From JARYLZ01 sp964388275 (GTDB lineage Bacteria > Bacteroidota > Ignavibacteria > SZUA-365): a stretch of DNA of 64,000 nt. The stretch lies in assembly GCA_964388275.1 (NCBI GenBank), contig CAYLZD010000005.1:118683-182682 (forward strand), given 5' to 3'. The position numbers and the translations under genes are program-made. The notes beneath the pieces were generated by a model. That model was not told where the DNA came from. It saw nothing but the letters and a program-made list of their open reading frames with translations, and made no database searches. Numbering within the stretch: the stretch's first letter is position 1; the number at the start of each line of letters is the position of its first letter. Below are positions 51,533 through 60,916 of the stretch, piece by piece.

Positions 51533-52780
51533 TCAGGCCATATTCTCTATCAAAGCGTCGGCAAAGGCAGAGCACTTGACTTCTGTTGCGCCTTCCATCA
51601 GCCGGGCGAAGTCGTATGTGACAACCTTGCTCTGTATAGTGGCGTCCATGGCGCGGATTATCATCGCCGCGGCTTCGTTCCATCCGAGATACTTGAGCAT
51701 CATTTCACCGCTCAAGATCACCGAACCCGGATTTACCTTGTCGAGACCCGCGTATTTGGGCGCCGTGCCGTGGGTGGCTTCGAAAACGGCATGCCCTGTT
51801 TCGTAATTGATATTGGCGCCGGGCGCGATACCGATGCCGCCGACCTGTGCCGCGAGGGCGTCGGAAATGTAGTCGCCGTTGAGGTTGAGCGTGGCTATCA
51901 CGTCGTATTCCGCGGGTCGGGTGAGTATCTGCTGGAGGAAGGCGTCGGCGATCACGTCCTTTATCACGATGCCCTCGGGCAGACGCAGCCACGGCCCGCC
52001 GTCGACAGGTTTGCCGCCGAATTCCGAAGAGGCGAGTTCGTAGCCCCAATCGCGGAAACCGCCCTCGGTGAATTTCATGATGTTGCCCTTGTGGACTATG
52101 GTCACGGATTCGCGGTTGAAGTCGATGGCATATTTGATGGCCGCGCGGACAAGCCGGGTCGTCCCTTCTTTTGAAACCGGCTTGATGCCGATGCTGGCGG
52201 ATCCGGGGAAGCGTATTTTGGAGACCTTCATTTCATCGCGCAGCCAATCCACCACCTTTTCGGCTTCTGGCGTGCCGGCTTTCCATTCTATGCCCGCGTA
52301 AATGTCCTCGGAGTTTTCACGAAATATGATCATGTCGATGAGTTCGGGCTTGCGAACGGGCGATGGGACGCCTCTGAAATATCTTACGGGTCTGAGGCAC
52401 ACGTAAAGATCGAGCAGTTGGCGCATGGCTACGTTGAGCGATCTGATGCCGCCGCCGACCGGTGTGGTCAAAGGTCCCTTGATGCCCACCAAAAACTCCC
52501 TTACGGCTTCCAGCGTGTCCTCCGGAAGCCATACGTTTTCGCCGTACTTGTTCAGGGCTTTTTCTCCCGCGAACACCTCGAACCACTCTATTTTGCGTTT
52601 GCCCCCGTAAGCTTTGGCAACCGCGGCGTCGAGCACTCTCACCGAGGCGGCCCAGATGTCGGGACCGGTGCCGTCCCCTTCGATGAAGGGTATGATCGGC
52701 CGATCCGGAACTTGCAGAACGCCGCTCTCGAATGTGATTTTTTCGCCTTCCGCGGGCGGGGTAAGAACCTGATACGGCAT
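51533..52780 (-). CDS. icd: NADP-dependent isocitrate dehydrogenase
   Basis: 415 residues, nearly identical in length to E. coli Icd. Isocitrate to 2-oxoglutarate plus CO2 in the TCA cycle. IPFIEGDGTGPDIW at the N-terminus, GGGIRSLNVAMRQ with the substrate and phosphorylatable Ser, MIIFRENSEDIYAGIEW and the metal region. NADP-specifying residues of the E. coli type are visible: HGTAPKYAG (Lys, Tyr) and TYDFARLM (Tyr, Arg). ATG start at 52780. Confidence 0.97.
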   Translation of the reverse strand: MPYQVLTPPAEGEKITFESGVLQVPDRPIIPFIEGDGTGPDIWAASVRVLDAAVAKAYGGKRKIEWFEVFAGEKALNKYGENVWLPEDTLEAVREFLVGIKGPLTTPVGGGIRSLNVAMRQLLDLYVCLRPVRYFRGVPSPVRKPELIDMIIFRENSEDIYAGIEWKAGTPEAEKVVDWLRDEMKVSKIRFPGSASIGIKPVSKEGTTRLVRAAIKYAIDFNRESVTIVHKGNIMKFTEGGFRDWGYELASSEFGGKPVDGGPWLRLPEGIVIKDVIADAFLQQILTRPAEYDVIATLNLNGDYISDALAAQVGGIGIAPGANINYETGHAVFEATHGTAPKYAGLDKVNPGSVILSGEMMLKYLGWNEAAAMIIRAMDATIQSKVVTYDFARLMEGATEVKCSAFADALIENMA

Positions 52781-52975
52781 GAGTCCTCCGGGATTATGGA
52801 TGCGGATGTCGGTTTCTTGAAGCTGCTGCGCAGATCGTCGCCTGAGCGCGTCTTTGCGCTGAAAATAACAAAAATTTTCGGAAAGCGAAGGTCTTAATTA
52901 CGGTCCGAGCGCGCCTCGCGCTGCTCGGCGGCGCGCCGGCGCCGGAGTGGACTACGCTGCGCCGTGACGGCGCGT

Positions 52976-55900
52976 TCAGCGTATCAGCAGCCGGCGCGTT
53001 GCCGCCCGGTCTTCTGCGGCGAGCCTGTAAAAGTAGGTTCCGGCGGGCAGTCCGCGCGACTCGAAACCGGCTGCGTGCGGCCCGGCCGGCAGTGTCCTGT
53101 CGACCAGCACGGCGAGTTCCCGTCCGTAAGCGTCGAATACTGACAGCCGGACATGGGATTGCCGGGAAAGCGAGAAACCCAGAAGGGCTCTGCCGCCGAT
53201 AGAAACCGGGTTGGGGATGCTCTGCTGGAGCGTCATCTCACCCGCGCTTCCGGTGTGCGCCGCCGAGGTCGGCGCACACGGGCCTAGGGGGACGGGCGGC
53301 GCTTCGTATGCCTCGCCCGATTCGGTGAAAGCGAAGAGACGGTATTCATGACTCCGTTCATCGACGGCGGTGTCATGCCAGACGAACTCGCTCGAACCGC
53401 CTGCGCCTCCTGTGCCCACGCAGCGCCATGCTTCTTCACCGGCGGCGCGGCGTTCCACGACGAATTCCATGGATGCCGCCGGCAGATCGAGTTCCCACTT
53501 CACCATGGCGCTGCCGGCGCCTGTGCGCTCGGCCGCCGCCCTGCGCAGCGGCATTGGGAAAGGCGTAAAGACGCCGGCCATCGCCCATGCGCCCGACAGG
53601 TCGGTCACGCCGTTGATGGTCACGCTGTTCATGACGGGAGTGGAAAAACCCGCTGTTGCGTGCCAGACCCCCCCTACAGGGTATTGCCGCCACCCACGGA
53701 GTTCCGCGGGAACGGCGAGGAAAGGCGTAAGCTCATTGCCCGTGTAATAAAGGACGAGGTCCAGATTGTATGGGCCGCCCTGCGCTTCGAAAGAATAATA
53801 GCGCATGGCGTAACGCAGCCGCGAGATGCCGGGCGGCAGGCGGTCCGGAAAGACGCGAGCCGTGAGTCCCGCAAGCGAACCGCTGTTCAGCTTCACCGCC
53901 GCGATGCGCTGTCCACGCGCGTTCAGCAGCAGGCGGGAGGCGCCGGGCGACATGGGGCCTGTCTGCGCGGCCGCCTCCTCATTCGGTTCCACTTCGAGAA
54001 GCACCGGCACGATCAACGGTGAATTCGAAACCGGGCCGCCTCTCAGCGAATGGACCCCCGTGATCGTGACGGCGCCGTAACGCGTCTGCGGCTGCATCAG
54101 CGCTGTCGCGGCCGTAAGAGTGAACGCTTCGCCTTCAACGCCGGCCGCGGGATCCACCGTGAGCCACGGCGTCGCGGTGGAAACGCTCCAGAGGATTTTG
54201 TCCGGACCGAAGGCGCCGCCACAATTGAGTATAACTATGTCCTTTTTTACGTCGGCTCTTTTCGGTGTCGCTTTTATGAAGATTGTATCCGCGCCGACGC
54301 AGATTCTCCTCGGCGCTTGCACGGTATAAGTGACGGGCAGCAGCAGAGGATTGTTCGCCGCGTGAGGGTCGTTTATCGCGATGCTTCCATGATAGACGCC
54401 GGGGGCGAGATCGTTGCGCAGCACCGCGGCGCTGAATGATCCCGAATTGACGCCGGAAGCGGGTGACGGCGCGACGTCCAGCCATGAGGGAGTAGTGCCC
54501 GTCGAAGCGACGGCGGTCCATTCGATAATGGATCCGCTTCCGTTGAGGTTGGACACGGCGACGGTTTGTGCGGGAGGCAGAAGGTGATTTTGTTCGGCTT
54601 CGAAAGCGAGCGACGGCGGCGCGGCGGCGAGCGTCCCCTGCGGCGGATCGGCATGCGCCGTCCAGATTCCGCATGGAGCGTCGGTGGAGATGGTGATGGT
54701 TTTCGAGCCGGTGTTGAGTGAGCCGCTCGGGCTGGTCCAGGAGGAGGGAGCCGGAGGCAGGCGTCGGGGCGCCAGGGCCGCCTCCGTCTGGCCGTTCAGG
54801 TCGGAACTTTCATAGCGGAATGCCAGCGTGACCGGCGCCGCGCATGCGCCGGCCTCCACCGAGTACCGCTTGAGTATGGAAGGAAGGTTCCCGACCCAGA
54901 CATAGGTGCCGCTCGTCATGGTCACGGTGACCGCGCCGGGCGTGACAGGACCCGCGGGAGTCAGCGAAATACCTATGCCCCCGAAGGTTTCGGGCACGCC
55001 GATTGAAGACGCATTGCGAGTCGTCTTGATGCTGCCGAAAAATCCGCCGGCGTTTACATATGTGCCGGCCGGTCCGAGAGTGATGACGCCGGGCGCGGGA
55101 ACCTGCAGCCACGCGCCCGCGCCGATGTTCAGTATTCCGCCGACGCCTGCATCACCGTTCAGCGTTTTCCGCCGGTTCGCGTCGCCGTTGCGGATCAGGA
55201 GATTATGGTATGCGGCCGGTATCACGATCTGGGGATTTGTTCCTCTATATTCGACGGTGGCGTCGCTCCGGTTCGGATCCAGAACGCCTGAGAATGCAGC
55301 GATATCCGTTTCAAGCAGCAGTGATGCCTCCGGCTGGGCATTATCACCGACGAGAATGTCGCCGGCGCCGCTTCCGTTCAACGCGTTCCCGTTTCCATCG
55401 AGAGTGAGACCCTGCGAGTTTTCGTTGAACACGCCTCCGGCTATGGTCAACCGGTTGCCGATGTTCACCGGGCCGGTCATGGTCACCGTTCCGTCGTTCA
55501 GCGTCACGTCCCAGAAAAAAGTCCCTTGCAGGTTTCTTACGGATGAAATCTGGCGGCTCCTGCTCGATCGCAGGAAATCCCTGTTGCCGAGCGCATCGTT
55601 GGCCGCTGCGAGAGTCGGCGCTGTGGCGGCAGTGAACGAGTTGGAAAGAAAATCCATCGCCGTCATGGCCCCGGAGGAACGGGTGAAACAGACGCTCTGC
55701 CCGCTGTTGATGCTTCCGCTGTGCCAGCCGTGCCGGCCGAACGGTAGCGTGTTCTGATTCGAGCTGCCGTGCGCCAGGCCGTGAACGAAGGATCCCGCGG
55801 CGTCGAGGATAGCGATGGCGTCGGACGCCGCCGCGATGGACGGTATGTTGGAGGCGGCGCTGAAATACTGGTTCGAATTGTTAGCCGCGGGCGCGTATAC

Positions 55901-57274
55901 GATCAGCAGTCCGTCGGACGGATCGAGGTCCTGGGAGGGAACGGCGAAGAGTCCGGCAATGACGATAACCGTACCGGCCTGCAAGCCGCTCCACAGGGCG
56001 TCCTGGGAAAAAGTTATCGAGCCGTAAGGGTAAGTTCCTCCGCTGGTCGCATCGGCTATCCTGAAACCGCGCAGATCGAGACCGTCCTGCACGACGAGCA
56101 GCTCAACGGCCTCGTAGTTGGAGATATTGTCGTTGGCGTTGAAATACTCGTTGACGACTACCGGGGGAAGCGGCGGGGAGTCGTCGTCGAGTATGGAGAA
56201 AGTATGCGATGCGGGCGGTCCGGCGGACGCGGAATTCCCGCCGCTGACGTTCTGAAGCTGGAACTGGAGAGTTTCGCCTCCCTCGAAAACCGCGTCGTTG
56301 AATATCGCGATGGTGATTGACAGAGGCGTGGAATTGCCCGCCGGAAATGTGAGCGTTTGCGTTGAGTACGCCGGAACGACATCGACTCCGTTGTCCGCGC
56401 TCCCACCGGTCAGCGCCACCTCCACAGAGGTGGGAACGGTGAGGGATGGATTCGCGATCGTGACGTCGATCGTGACCGTGCCGGCGCTCTCGAGCGCGGA
56501 GGAGGAAGCCGAGGCGAATTGTACCGTGGTCGGAAGCGGCCCGGTTCCCGCGACGGCCGTCACTGAAACGTCATCGATGCCGAGTCCCTGTGCGTTGGTC
56601 GTCGTCGTTCCGCTGCTCACCGAGTAGTTCCATGCCAGGTAGAAGTCGCCGTTCGCCGGCACGGCGAGAACGACGGTTCCGCTCACCGGCACGGTCGCGC
56701 CCGGCGCAGGGGAGAAACCGCTGTTAGCGGCATCCGCCGTGAAGGACGTGAGGAACGACGCGCCCGCGCTCGTCCAATTGACGCCGTCCGTGGAATAATG
56801 CAAACCGATTGCAAAACCCGCGCTGTTCGTCCCACCCCTGTACTTTTCAACCTTATAGGAAATCAGGAAGGAAGAGATGGCCCCGCCGGTGTTGTTGCGG
56901 TAGTACGCATAAACATTGCCGCTCTTCGTGCCGCTTCCGGAAGAGATGAAACCGACCGCCCTGTCGGCGGCGGCGGCCGCGTCCCCGGCGGCGTAATTGT
57001 ATATGCCGTTGGCGGCGGAAGAACTCATGTTGTCGCCCGCGCGGTAATTCGTCGCATTGACGGCGGAGGACCAGGCGCCTACCGTCCTCACGGCGGAAGA
57101 ATTCTTGTCCACAAGCCATCCGGAAGGCGTCGTGGCGGTGGCGGATGTGCCCAGAGAGGAGAAATCTTCGGTGTAAGGCGTGGAGGTTGCGCTGATTGAT
57201 ATCTGCGCATGAACAGCAGCTTGCGCGAAATGGAGAAGCAGCGCCGCTGCGAGGAAGTGTAGGGGACGAATCAT
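52976..57274 (-). CDS. Giant secreted multidomain protein with a type A T9SS-like sorting domain
   Basis: 1432 residues. Signal peptide (LAAALLLHFAQAAVHAQ), an N-terminal lectin-like/concanavalin-like region (about 25-245, YTEDFSSLGTSATATTPSGWLVDK), a Calx-beta-like repeat (about 248-368, FASASSSALESAGTVTIDVTI..LSITIAIFNDAVFEGGETLQFQL), a lamin-tail-like segment (about 372-450, VVNEYFNANDNISNYEAVELL), a long beta region with G8-like sheets, two BACON-like Ig domains (about 905-1010, 1020-1110) and a C-terminal about 85-residue domain (LQQSIPNPVSIGGRALLGFSL..LSVFDAYGRELAVL..GLPAGTYFYRL) of the type A sorting-signal class. Such proteins are exported to the surface by the type IX system. No catalytic residues are evident; adhesion or carbohydrate binding is plausible. 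Confidence 0.82.
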   Translation of the reverse strand: MIRPLHFLAAALLLHFAQAAVHAQISISATSTPYTEDFSSLGTSATATTPSGWLVDKNSSAVRTVGAWSSAVNATNYRAGDNMSSSAANGIYNYAAGDAAAAADRAVGFISSGSGTKSGNVYAYYRNNTGGAISSFLISYKVEKYRGGTNSAGFAIGLHYSTDGVNWTSAGASFLTSFTADAANSGFSPAPGATVPVSGTVVLAVPANGDFYLAWNYSVSSGTTTTNAQGLGIDDVSVTAVAGTGPLPTTVQFASASSSALESAGTVTIDVTIANPSLTVPTSVEVALTGGSADNGVDVVPAYSTQTLTFPAGNSTPLSITIAIFNDAVFEGGETLQFQLQNVSGGNSASAGPPASHTFSILDDDSPPLPPVVVNEYFNANDNISNYEAVELLVVQDGLDLRGFRIADATSGGTYPYGSITFSQDALWSGLQAGTVIVIAGLFAVPSQDLDPSDGLLIVYAPAANNSNQYFSAASNIPSIAAASDAIAILDAAGSFVHGLAHGSSNQNTLPFGRHGWHSGSINSGQSVCFTRSSGAMTAMDFLSNSFTAATAPTLAAANDALGNRDFLRSSRSRQISSVRNLQGTFFWDVTLNDGTVTMTGPVNIGNRLTIAGGVFNENSQGLTLDGNGNALNGSGAGDILVGDNAQPEASLLLETDIAAFSGVLDPNRSDATVEYRGTNPQIVIPAAYHNLLIRNGDANRRKTLNGDAGVGGILNIGAGAWLQVPAPGVITLGPAGTYVNAGGFFGSIKTTRNASSIGVPETFGGIGISLTPAGPVTPGAVTVTMTSGTYVWVGNLPSILKRYSVEAGACAAPVTLAFRYESSDLNGQTEAALAPRRLPPAPSSWTSPSGSLNTGSKTITISTDAPCGIWTAHADPPQGTLAAAPPSLAFEAEQNHLLPPAQTVAVSNLNGSGSIIEWTAVASTGTTPSWLDVAPSPASGVNSGSFSAAVLRNDLAPGVYHGSIAINDPHAANNPLLLPVTYTVQAPRRICVGADTIFIKATPKRADVKKDIVILNCGGAFGPDKILWSVSTATPWLTVDPAAGVEGEAFTLTAATALMQPQTRYGAVTITGVHSLRGGPVSNSPLIVPVLLEVEPNEEAAAQTGPMSPGASRLLLNARGQRIAAVKLNSGSLAGLTARVFPDRLPPGISRLRYAMRYYSFEAQGGPYNLDLVLYYTGNELTPFLAVPAELRGWRQYPVGGVWHATAGFSTPVMNSVTINGVTDLSGAWAMAGVFTPFPMPLRRAAAERTGAGSAMVKWELDLPAASMEFVVERRAAGEEAWRCVGTGGAGGSSEFVWHDTAVDERSHEYRLFAFTESGEAYEAPPVPLGPCAPTSAAHTGSAGEMTLQQSIPNPVSIGGRALLGFSLSRQSHVRLSVFDAYGRELAVLVDRTLPAGPHAAGFESRGLPAGTYFYRLAAEDRAATRRLLIR

Positions 57275-57728
57275 GGTAACACCGTAAGCGGAATCATGTA
57301 TGATGGCGGGTCGAAATTAACCCGCTCAAGGTACGAAATTCGGCCGGCAAGTGGAAGACGCCCGCTCATCCGCGCATGGAGGGAAAGGAGGGGAAATTAT
57401 AGCAGGGAGTAACGGAGGAAACGGAGGTTTTTCCTCGCCGCAAAGCGGACGGGTAGGACTGTAGCGGAAAGGTATAGGGCGTCATGATTCAACCGCCATG
57501 ACGCCAAGGTTTGTTCTTCCGCTGCGCGGAGCTTCGGTGGGCAGGCCCGTTCCCCGTTCCCCGTTTCCCGTTCNNNNNNNNNNNNNNNNNNNNNNNNNNN
57601 NNNNNNNNNNNNNNNNNNNNNNNNNNNNNNNNNNNNNNNNNNNNNNNNNNNNNNNNNNNNNNNNNNNNNNNNNCCGTTAATAACCGCCGTACGCGTTCAT
57701 TGACAAAAAAATCACCGGTCGGCAGGCG
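57275..57728. other. Repeat-bearing region with a 100-N assembly gap
   Basis: No gene supported. A 9-10-9 inverted repeat GGCGTCATG/CATGACGCC lies at 57478-57505, a dispersed repeat copy at 57525-57555, a run of GTTCCCC-type simple repeats up to 57573, then 100 N (57574-57673), i.e. an unresolved scaffold gap of unknown true size. A GCGGGT/ACCCGC hairpin at 57306-57325 lies in the leader of the giant protein gene. Confidence 0.8.
57525..57555 (+). repeat. 31-bp dispersed inverted repeat, left copy
   Basis: Identical on the opposite strand to 63802-63832. Begins CGCGGAGCTTCGGTGGGC and is followed here by CGTTCCCCG-type tracts, then the assembly gap. Confidence 0.85.
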
Positions 57729-58223
57729 TTATTCGCCGTACAAAATCCCGAGAAGACGGTATTCGCCTTTGACCTTGGCGAAGTACAGAGCGGGACCACC
57801 GATATCGGCCTCGTACATGCTGCCTTCTTCATAGGGCGGCGCGTCCACCGTCTGGTCTCCCATCATGCCGCCGCCGAAGAACATGGAGCTTGGTTGCGGA
57901 ACGGCCTTTCCTGCTTCTTCGATGAGTTCGTTCGACAGTTCGAAGCGGCCGAAGTCGCTCTCCGCGATGTATTCATTTTGAATCAGGAAGGGAAAGGCGG
58001 ACAGCTCTCTCAGCGTTTCCCTGTCGTTTGCGGATATCGCCGCCGAGAGCCGTTTCCAGAAATCGAAGGGAGACGACGGATCGTGCGGCGCAGCATACCC
58101 GGACTCCGCTTTTCCGTTCCCGGCCTCAGCGTCGTTCTCTCTTCCACATCCGGCCGCCAAAAAGGCTGTGAACAGAAGAAGGCAAGCCCGCGCAGGCCAC
58201 CGCATGCGGCGCTTATTCCGCAT
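57729..58223 (-). CDS. Small lipoprotein of unknown function
   Basis: 164 residues from the ATG at 58223. Signal peptide with lipobox (FTAFLAAGCGRE). The C-terminal part has FDFWKRLSAAISANDRETLRELSAFPFLI and ends YFAKVKGEYRLLGILYGE, a pattern similar to uncharacterised periplasmic proteins that carry a DUF4878/nuclear-transport-factor-like fold, but the match is weak. Its ATG overlaps the TGA of an upstream 53-residue membrane protein gene (TGATG), so the two are translationally coupled. Confidence 0.75.
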   Translation of the reverse strand: MRNKRRMRWPARACLLLFTAFLAAGCGRENDAEAGNGKAESGYAAPHDPSSPFDFWKRLSAAISANDRETLRELSAFPFLIQNEYIAESDFGRFELSNELIEEAGKAVPQPSSMFFGGGMMGDQTVDAPPYEEGSMYEADIGGPALYFAKVKGEYRLLGILYGE

Positions 58224-58384
58224 CAGGTTTTTCTGGAGTTTCCGGCGAAGAAACGCAGCACGAAGTACCCGGCTATCGCGATCAGCCCGATGATGAACAC
58301 GCTTTTGAGGGCCCACAGGAAAATCTTCGATGCTATGAACAGTAGAATTATTATCCCGGCTATGAAGAGCAGATGTTTCAGCAT
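58223..58384 (-). CDS. 53-residue membrane protein coupled to the lipoprotein
   Basis: Starts at the ATG at 58384 with AAAGGAG upstream (13-19 bp away) and ends at a TGA that overlaps the next gene's ATG. The translation (opening MLKHLLFIAGIIILLFIA) is almost wholly hydrophobic and has two predicted membrane helices (about 5-22 and 26-44) and a basic end (FFAGNSRKT). The ribosome site, the coupled stop and the coding character support a real gene despite its size. Function unknown; may act with the lipoprotein. Confidence 0.7.
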   Translation of the reverse strand: MLKHLLFIAGIIILLFIASKIFLWALKSVFIIGLIAIAGYFVLRFFAGNSRKT

Positions 58385-58460
58385 ATCACTGTTCTCCTTT
58401 CACGGCTTTCCGTTGATGGATTTTATTGTTCGGCGGATAAAACAATATGTCGCATTCGAG

Positions 58461-59708
58461 CTAATTCTTCAACCATTTCAGCACCTCGCCCAGGCCTGGC
58501 CGCTTCCCCGTCAGCAGTATGCCCGTCCGGAATATCTTGGCGGCTATCCACACCATAAGCATGATGCTTGCCGCCAGGACGGCCAGACTGGCCGCGATCT
58601 CCCACGCGGGCGGCGTAATGATCGGAAGCCGCAAAATCATCATGGAAGCAGTCAGGAAAGGTATCAACGTCATCGTCACGAGAGCCGGGCTTTCGGGATT
58701 CTGTATCGCTATCATGGCCAGGGCCAGCGGCAAGGCCAGAAACAGCGTCAGGTATCCGGTCATCTGCTGAGCTTCCTGCTCCGTGGAAGCCAGGCAGCCG
58801 AAAGCGACGAACAGAGCCGCGTATAAGAGGAAACCGAGTATGAAAAACAGGATCATCAGCCCGAGATTGTCGAGCGGCAGATTCGTGATGCCGGCGGCAA
58901 GCACGAGCGCGATACCGGCGAGTGCCCATAAGCCCACTTGCACGAAGCCCAGCATGCTGAGGCCCAGTATCTTGCCGAACATCAGGTCCGTGGCCGAACA
59001 GGACGACACGAGCACTTCCACGATGCGGTTGCTTTTCTCTTCCACCATGCTGCGCACGAGCAGCTGTCCCGAGCCGAGCACCAGTATCATCAGCATGATC
59101 AGAAATACGTACGAGATCCCGAACGATTCGAGAAAGCCCGATTCCTGCTCGCCTTCCGGCGATACCCGGACAGTGCGAAGCTCGGCCTTCCGGTTCAATT
59201 CGCGCACGCGCGCCGGATCGAGTCCCGCGTTCTCCAGTTTGTGGGAAGCTATAACCTCGGACAGCGCCTGCTGCATCAGCATGATGTTTTCGATATCGGC
59301 GGTGTTGCGGGCGCGGTATTCGGCGTTCAGGGAATCAAGCGCTCCCGGAGGAACGAGCAGAGCCCCGTCAGCGGTCTCGGCGAGTATATCCGCGTCCGCG
59401 TTCAGCGCCGCCTGTTCCGGATCGCTCGATGCCGGAATTCGCCTGATGCTGTAAAGCGGGCGCCCGTCGTCCAGCTTGAAATAGCGGGCCAGCGCCTTGT
59501 CCAGACTGTCGGCCAGCACGCCGGTTCCGTCGTAGAGAATGAGCTGCTCCTGATCGTGTTTCGAGAAGCTGTCCTTCAGCAGAGCGGGTCCGAGTATGAA
59601 AAGCCCCATAATCATCGGCGTGAGAAACAGGCCGATGATGAAGCTTTTAGTCCGCACTCTTTCGACGAATTCCCATTGCGCCACGCGAAAGGCCTTCCGT
59701 GAAATCAT
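58461..59708 (-). CDS. ABC-2-type transporter permease (NatB-like)
   Basis: 415 residues: one N-terminal transmembrane helix (FVERVRTKSFIIGLFLTPMIMGLFILGP), a large extracytoplasmic region (about 45-200) and 5-6 C-terminal helices (VFLIMLMILVLGSGQLLVRSMVEEKSNRIVEVLVSS, GLMILFFILGFLLYAALFVAFG). Typical of ABC-2/NatB permeases that export Na+, lipids or peptides. Its start overlaps the ATPase gene stop (ATGA-like 4-bp overlap, 59705-59708), so the two form one transporter. The substrate is unknown. Confidence 0.9.
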   Translation of the reverse strand: MISRKAFRVAQWEFVERVRTKSFIIGLFLTPMIMGLFILGPALLKDSFSKHDQEQLILYDGTGVLADSLDKALARYFKLDDGRPLYSIRRIPASSDPEQAALNADADILAETADGALLVPPGALDSLNAEYRARNTADIENIMLMQQALSEVIASHKLENAGLDPARVRELNRKAELRTVRVSPEGEQESGFLESFGISYVFLIMLMILVLGSGQLLVRSMVEEKSNRIVEVLVSSCSATDLMFGKILGLSMLGFVQVGLWALAGIALVLAAGITNLPLDNLGLMILFFILGFLLYAALFVAFGCLASTEQEAQQMTGYLTLFLALPLALAMIAIQNPESPALVTMTLIPFLTASMMILRLPIITPPAWEIAASLAVLAASIMLMVWIAAKIFRTGILLTGKRPGLGEVLKWLKN

Positions 59709-60865
59709 CCTGGCGCTCCGGTTTCAGTCCCGTTTTTCAACCCGGCCTTCGCTCTTTTCCGTATCAGCAGGAAGCGGGTGAAGGATCCGATAAAAGCCGC
59801 AGCGAGAACGGCCGTGGTGACGGCTCCGACGCCGGGATTTTTCAATTGTGGCAAGCCGACCGCGAGCAATAATGCAAGTGTCAGGAGAACGGAGAAGAAC
59901 GCTTTGCGGACTTTCGGATCCGCGCTCGCGGCGGCCGGTTTCACCGTCACGGCCGTCGGTTTCACGGCAGCCGCGGGAGCCGCGCCGACTGTGTCGATGA
60001 ACACCGCCTCGAGGGACGGATCGATCCGTTCGAAGCGGTGTATGCGGAGCCGTTCCACCGCCGCGGAGAGCAAGGCGTTGGCGTCGGCGTCCGGCGAGAG
60101 GGCGAGCTCCGCGAAATTGTTGTCGATGCGGGCCTGCTCGACTCCGGGCAGCCCGCGCAGGAAAGCGCCGTCTCCCTTGTATTCGATCTGAACGGAATTC
60201 CTGCCGAAACGGCTCTTGATCGACGACGGCGAGCCGGTCAGAACCGCGTGTCCCTTGTTGATCAGCATCAAATCGTCGCAGAGCTTGTCCGCGTACTCCA
60301 TCTGATGCGTCGAGAACACGATGGCGCGGTTGTCGTTGCGCATCTCCTCGAGCGCGTCGCGTATCAGGAGCTGGTTGACCGGATCCAGCCCGCTGAACAC
60401 CTCGTCGAGCACCAGCAGTCTGGGCCTGTGCAGCACCGAGATTAAGAACTGCGCCTTCTGTTGATTGCCTTTCGACAGTTCCTCCACGTTCCTTCGCAGA
60501 TACGGCTCGAGCTGGAAGCGCTCTATCCACGGCGCCATGGCCGCGAGCGCCGACCGGCGATCCATTCCGCGCAGCGCGGCGAAATACGAAATGACGTTGA
60601 CGAGCTTGTTCTTGCGGTACAGGCCCCTTTCTTCCGGCAGATAGCCGATGATGTTCCGGACCGGTCCGCCGGGAGCGCGGCCGTCAATCTCGATGCTGCC
60701 GGAATCGGGGCGGATTATGTCCAAGATCATGCGTATGGTCGTGGACTTTCCGGCCCCGTTCGGACCGATGAGGCCGTACACCTGTCCGGGCGACACTTTG
60801 AAGGACACTCCGTCCACGGCCTTCACGGTCGCGAATGTCTTGCAGAGGTTTGCGGCGACGAGCAT
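59705..60865 (-). CDS. ABC transporter ATPase (NatA-like) with an unusual C-terminal membrane tail
   Basis: 386 residues. ABC domain (1-220) with Walker A GPNGAGKST, signature LSKGNQQKAQF, Walker B RLLVLDEVFSGLDP and His-switch STHQMEY; a DUF4162-type extension (about 220-300). The last about 90 residues carry an Ala/Pro/Lys linker and two hydrophobic helices (FFSVLLTLALLLAVGLPQL and VGAVTTAVLAAAFIGSFTRFLLI), unusual for a soluble ATPase subunit. Pairs with the NatB-like permease and is probably energising export. Confidence 0.9.
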   Translation of the reverse strand: MLVAANLCKTFATVKAVDGVSFKVSPGQVYGLIGPNGAGKSTTIRMILDIIRPDSGSIEIDGRAPGGPVRNIIGYLPEERGLYRKNKLVNVISYFAALRGMDRRSALAAMAPWIERFQLEPYLRRNVEELSKGNQQKAQFLISVLHRPRLLVLDEVFSGLDPVNQLLIRDALEEMRNDNRAIVFSTHQMEYADKLCDDLMLINKGHAVLTGSPSSIKSRFGRNSVQIEYKGDGAFLRGLPGVEQARIDNNFAELALSPDADANALLSAAVERLRIHRFERIDPSLEAVFIDTVGAAPAAAVKPTAVTVKPAAASADPKVRKAFFSVLLTLALLLAVGLPQLKNPGVGAVTTAVLAAAFIGSFTRFLLIRKRAKAGLKNGTETGAPG

Positions 60866-60916
60866 CAGTAGGCGCGTGTATTCGAGTTTTGTTGGCGCGG
60901 AAAAACCGTCCGAAAG

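Noticed and set aside
57498..57834. Open frames running through the N gap
   Set aside because: They consist of N-derived unknown residues and repeat sequence; not genes.
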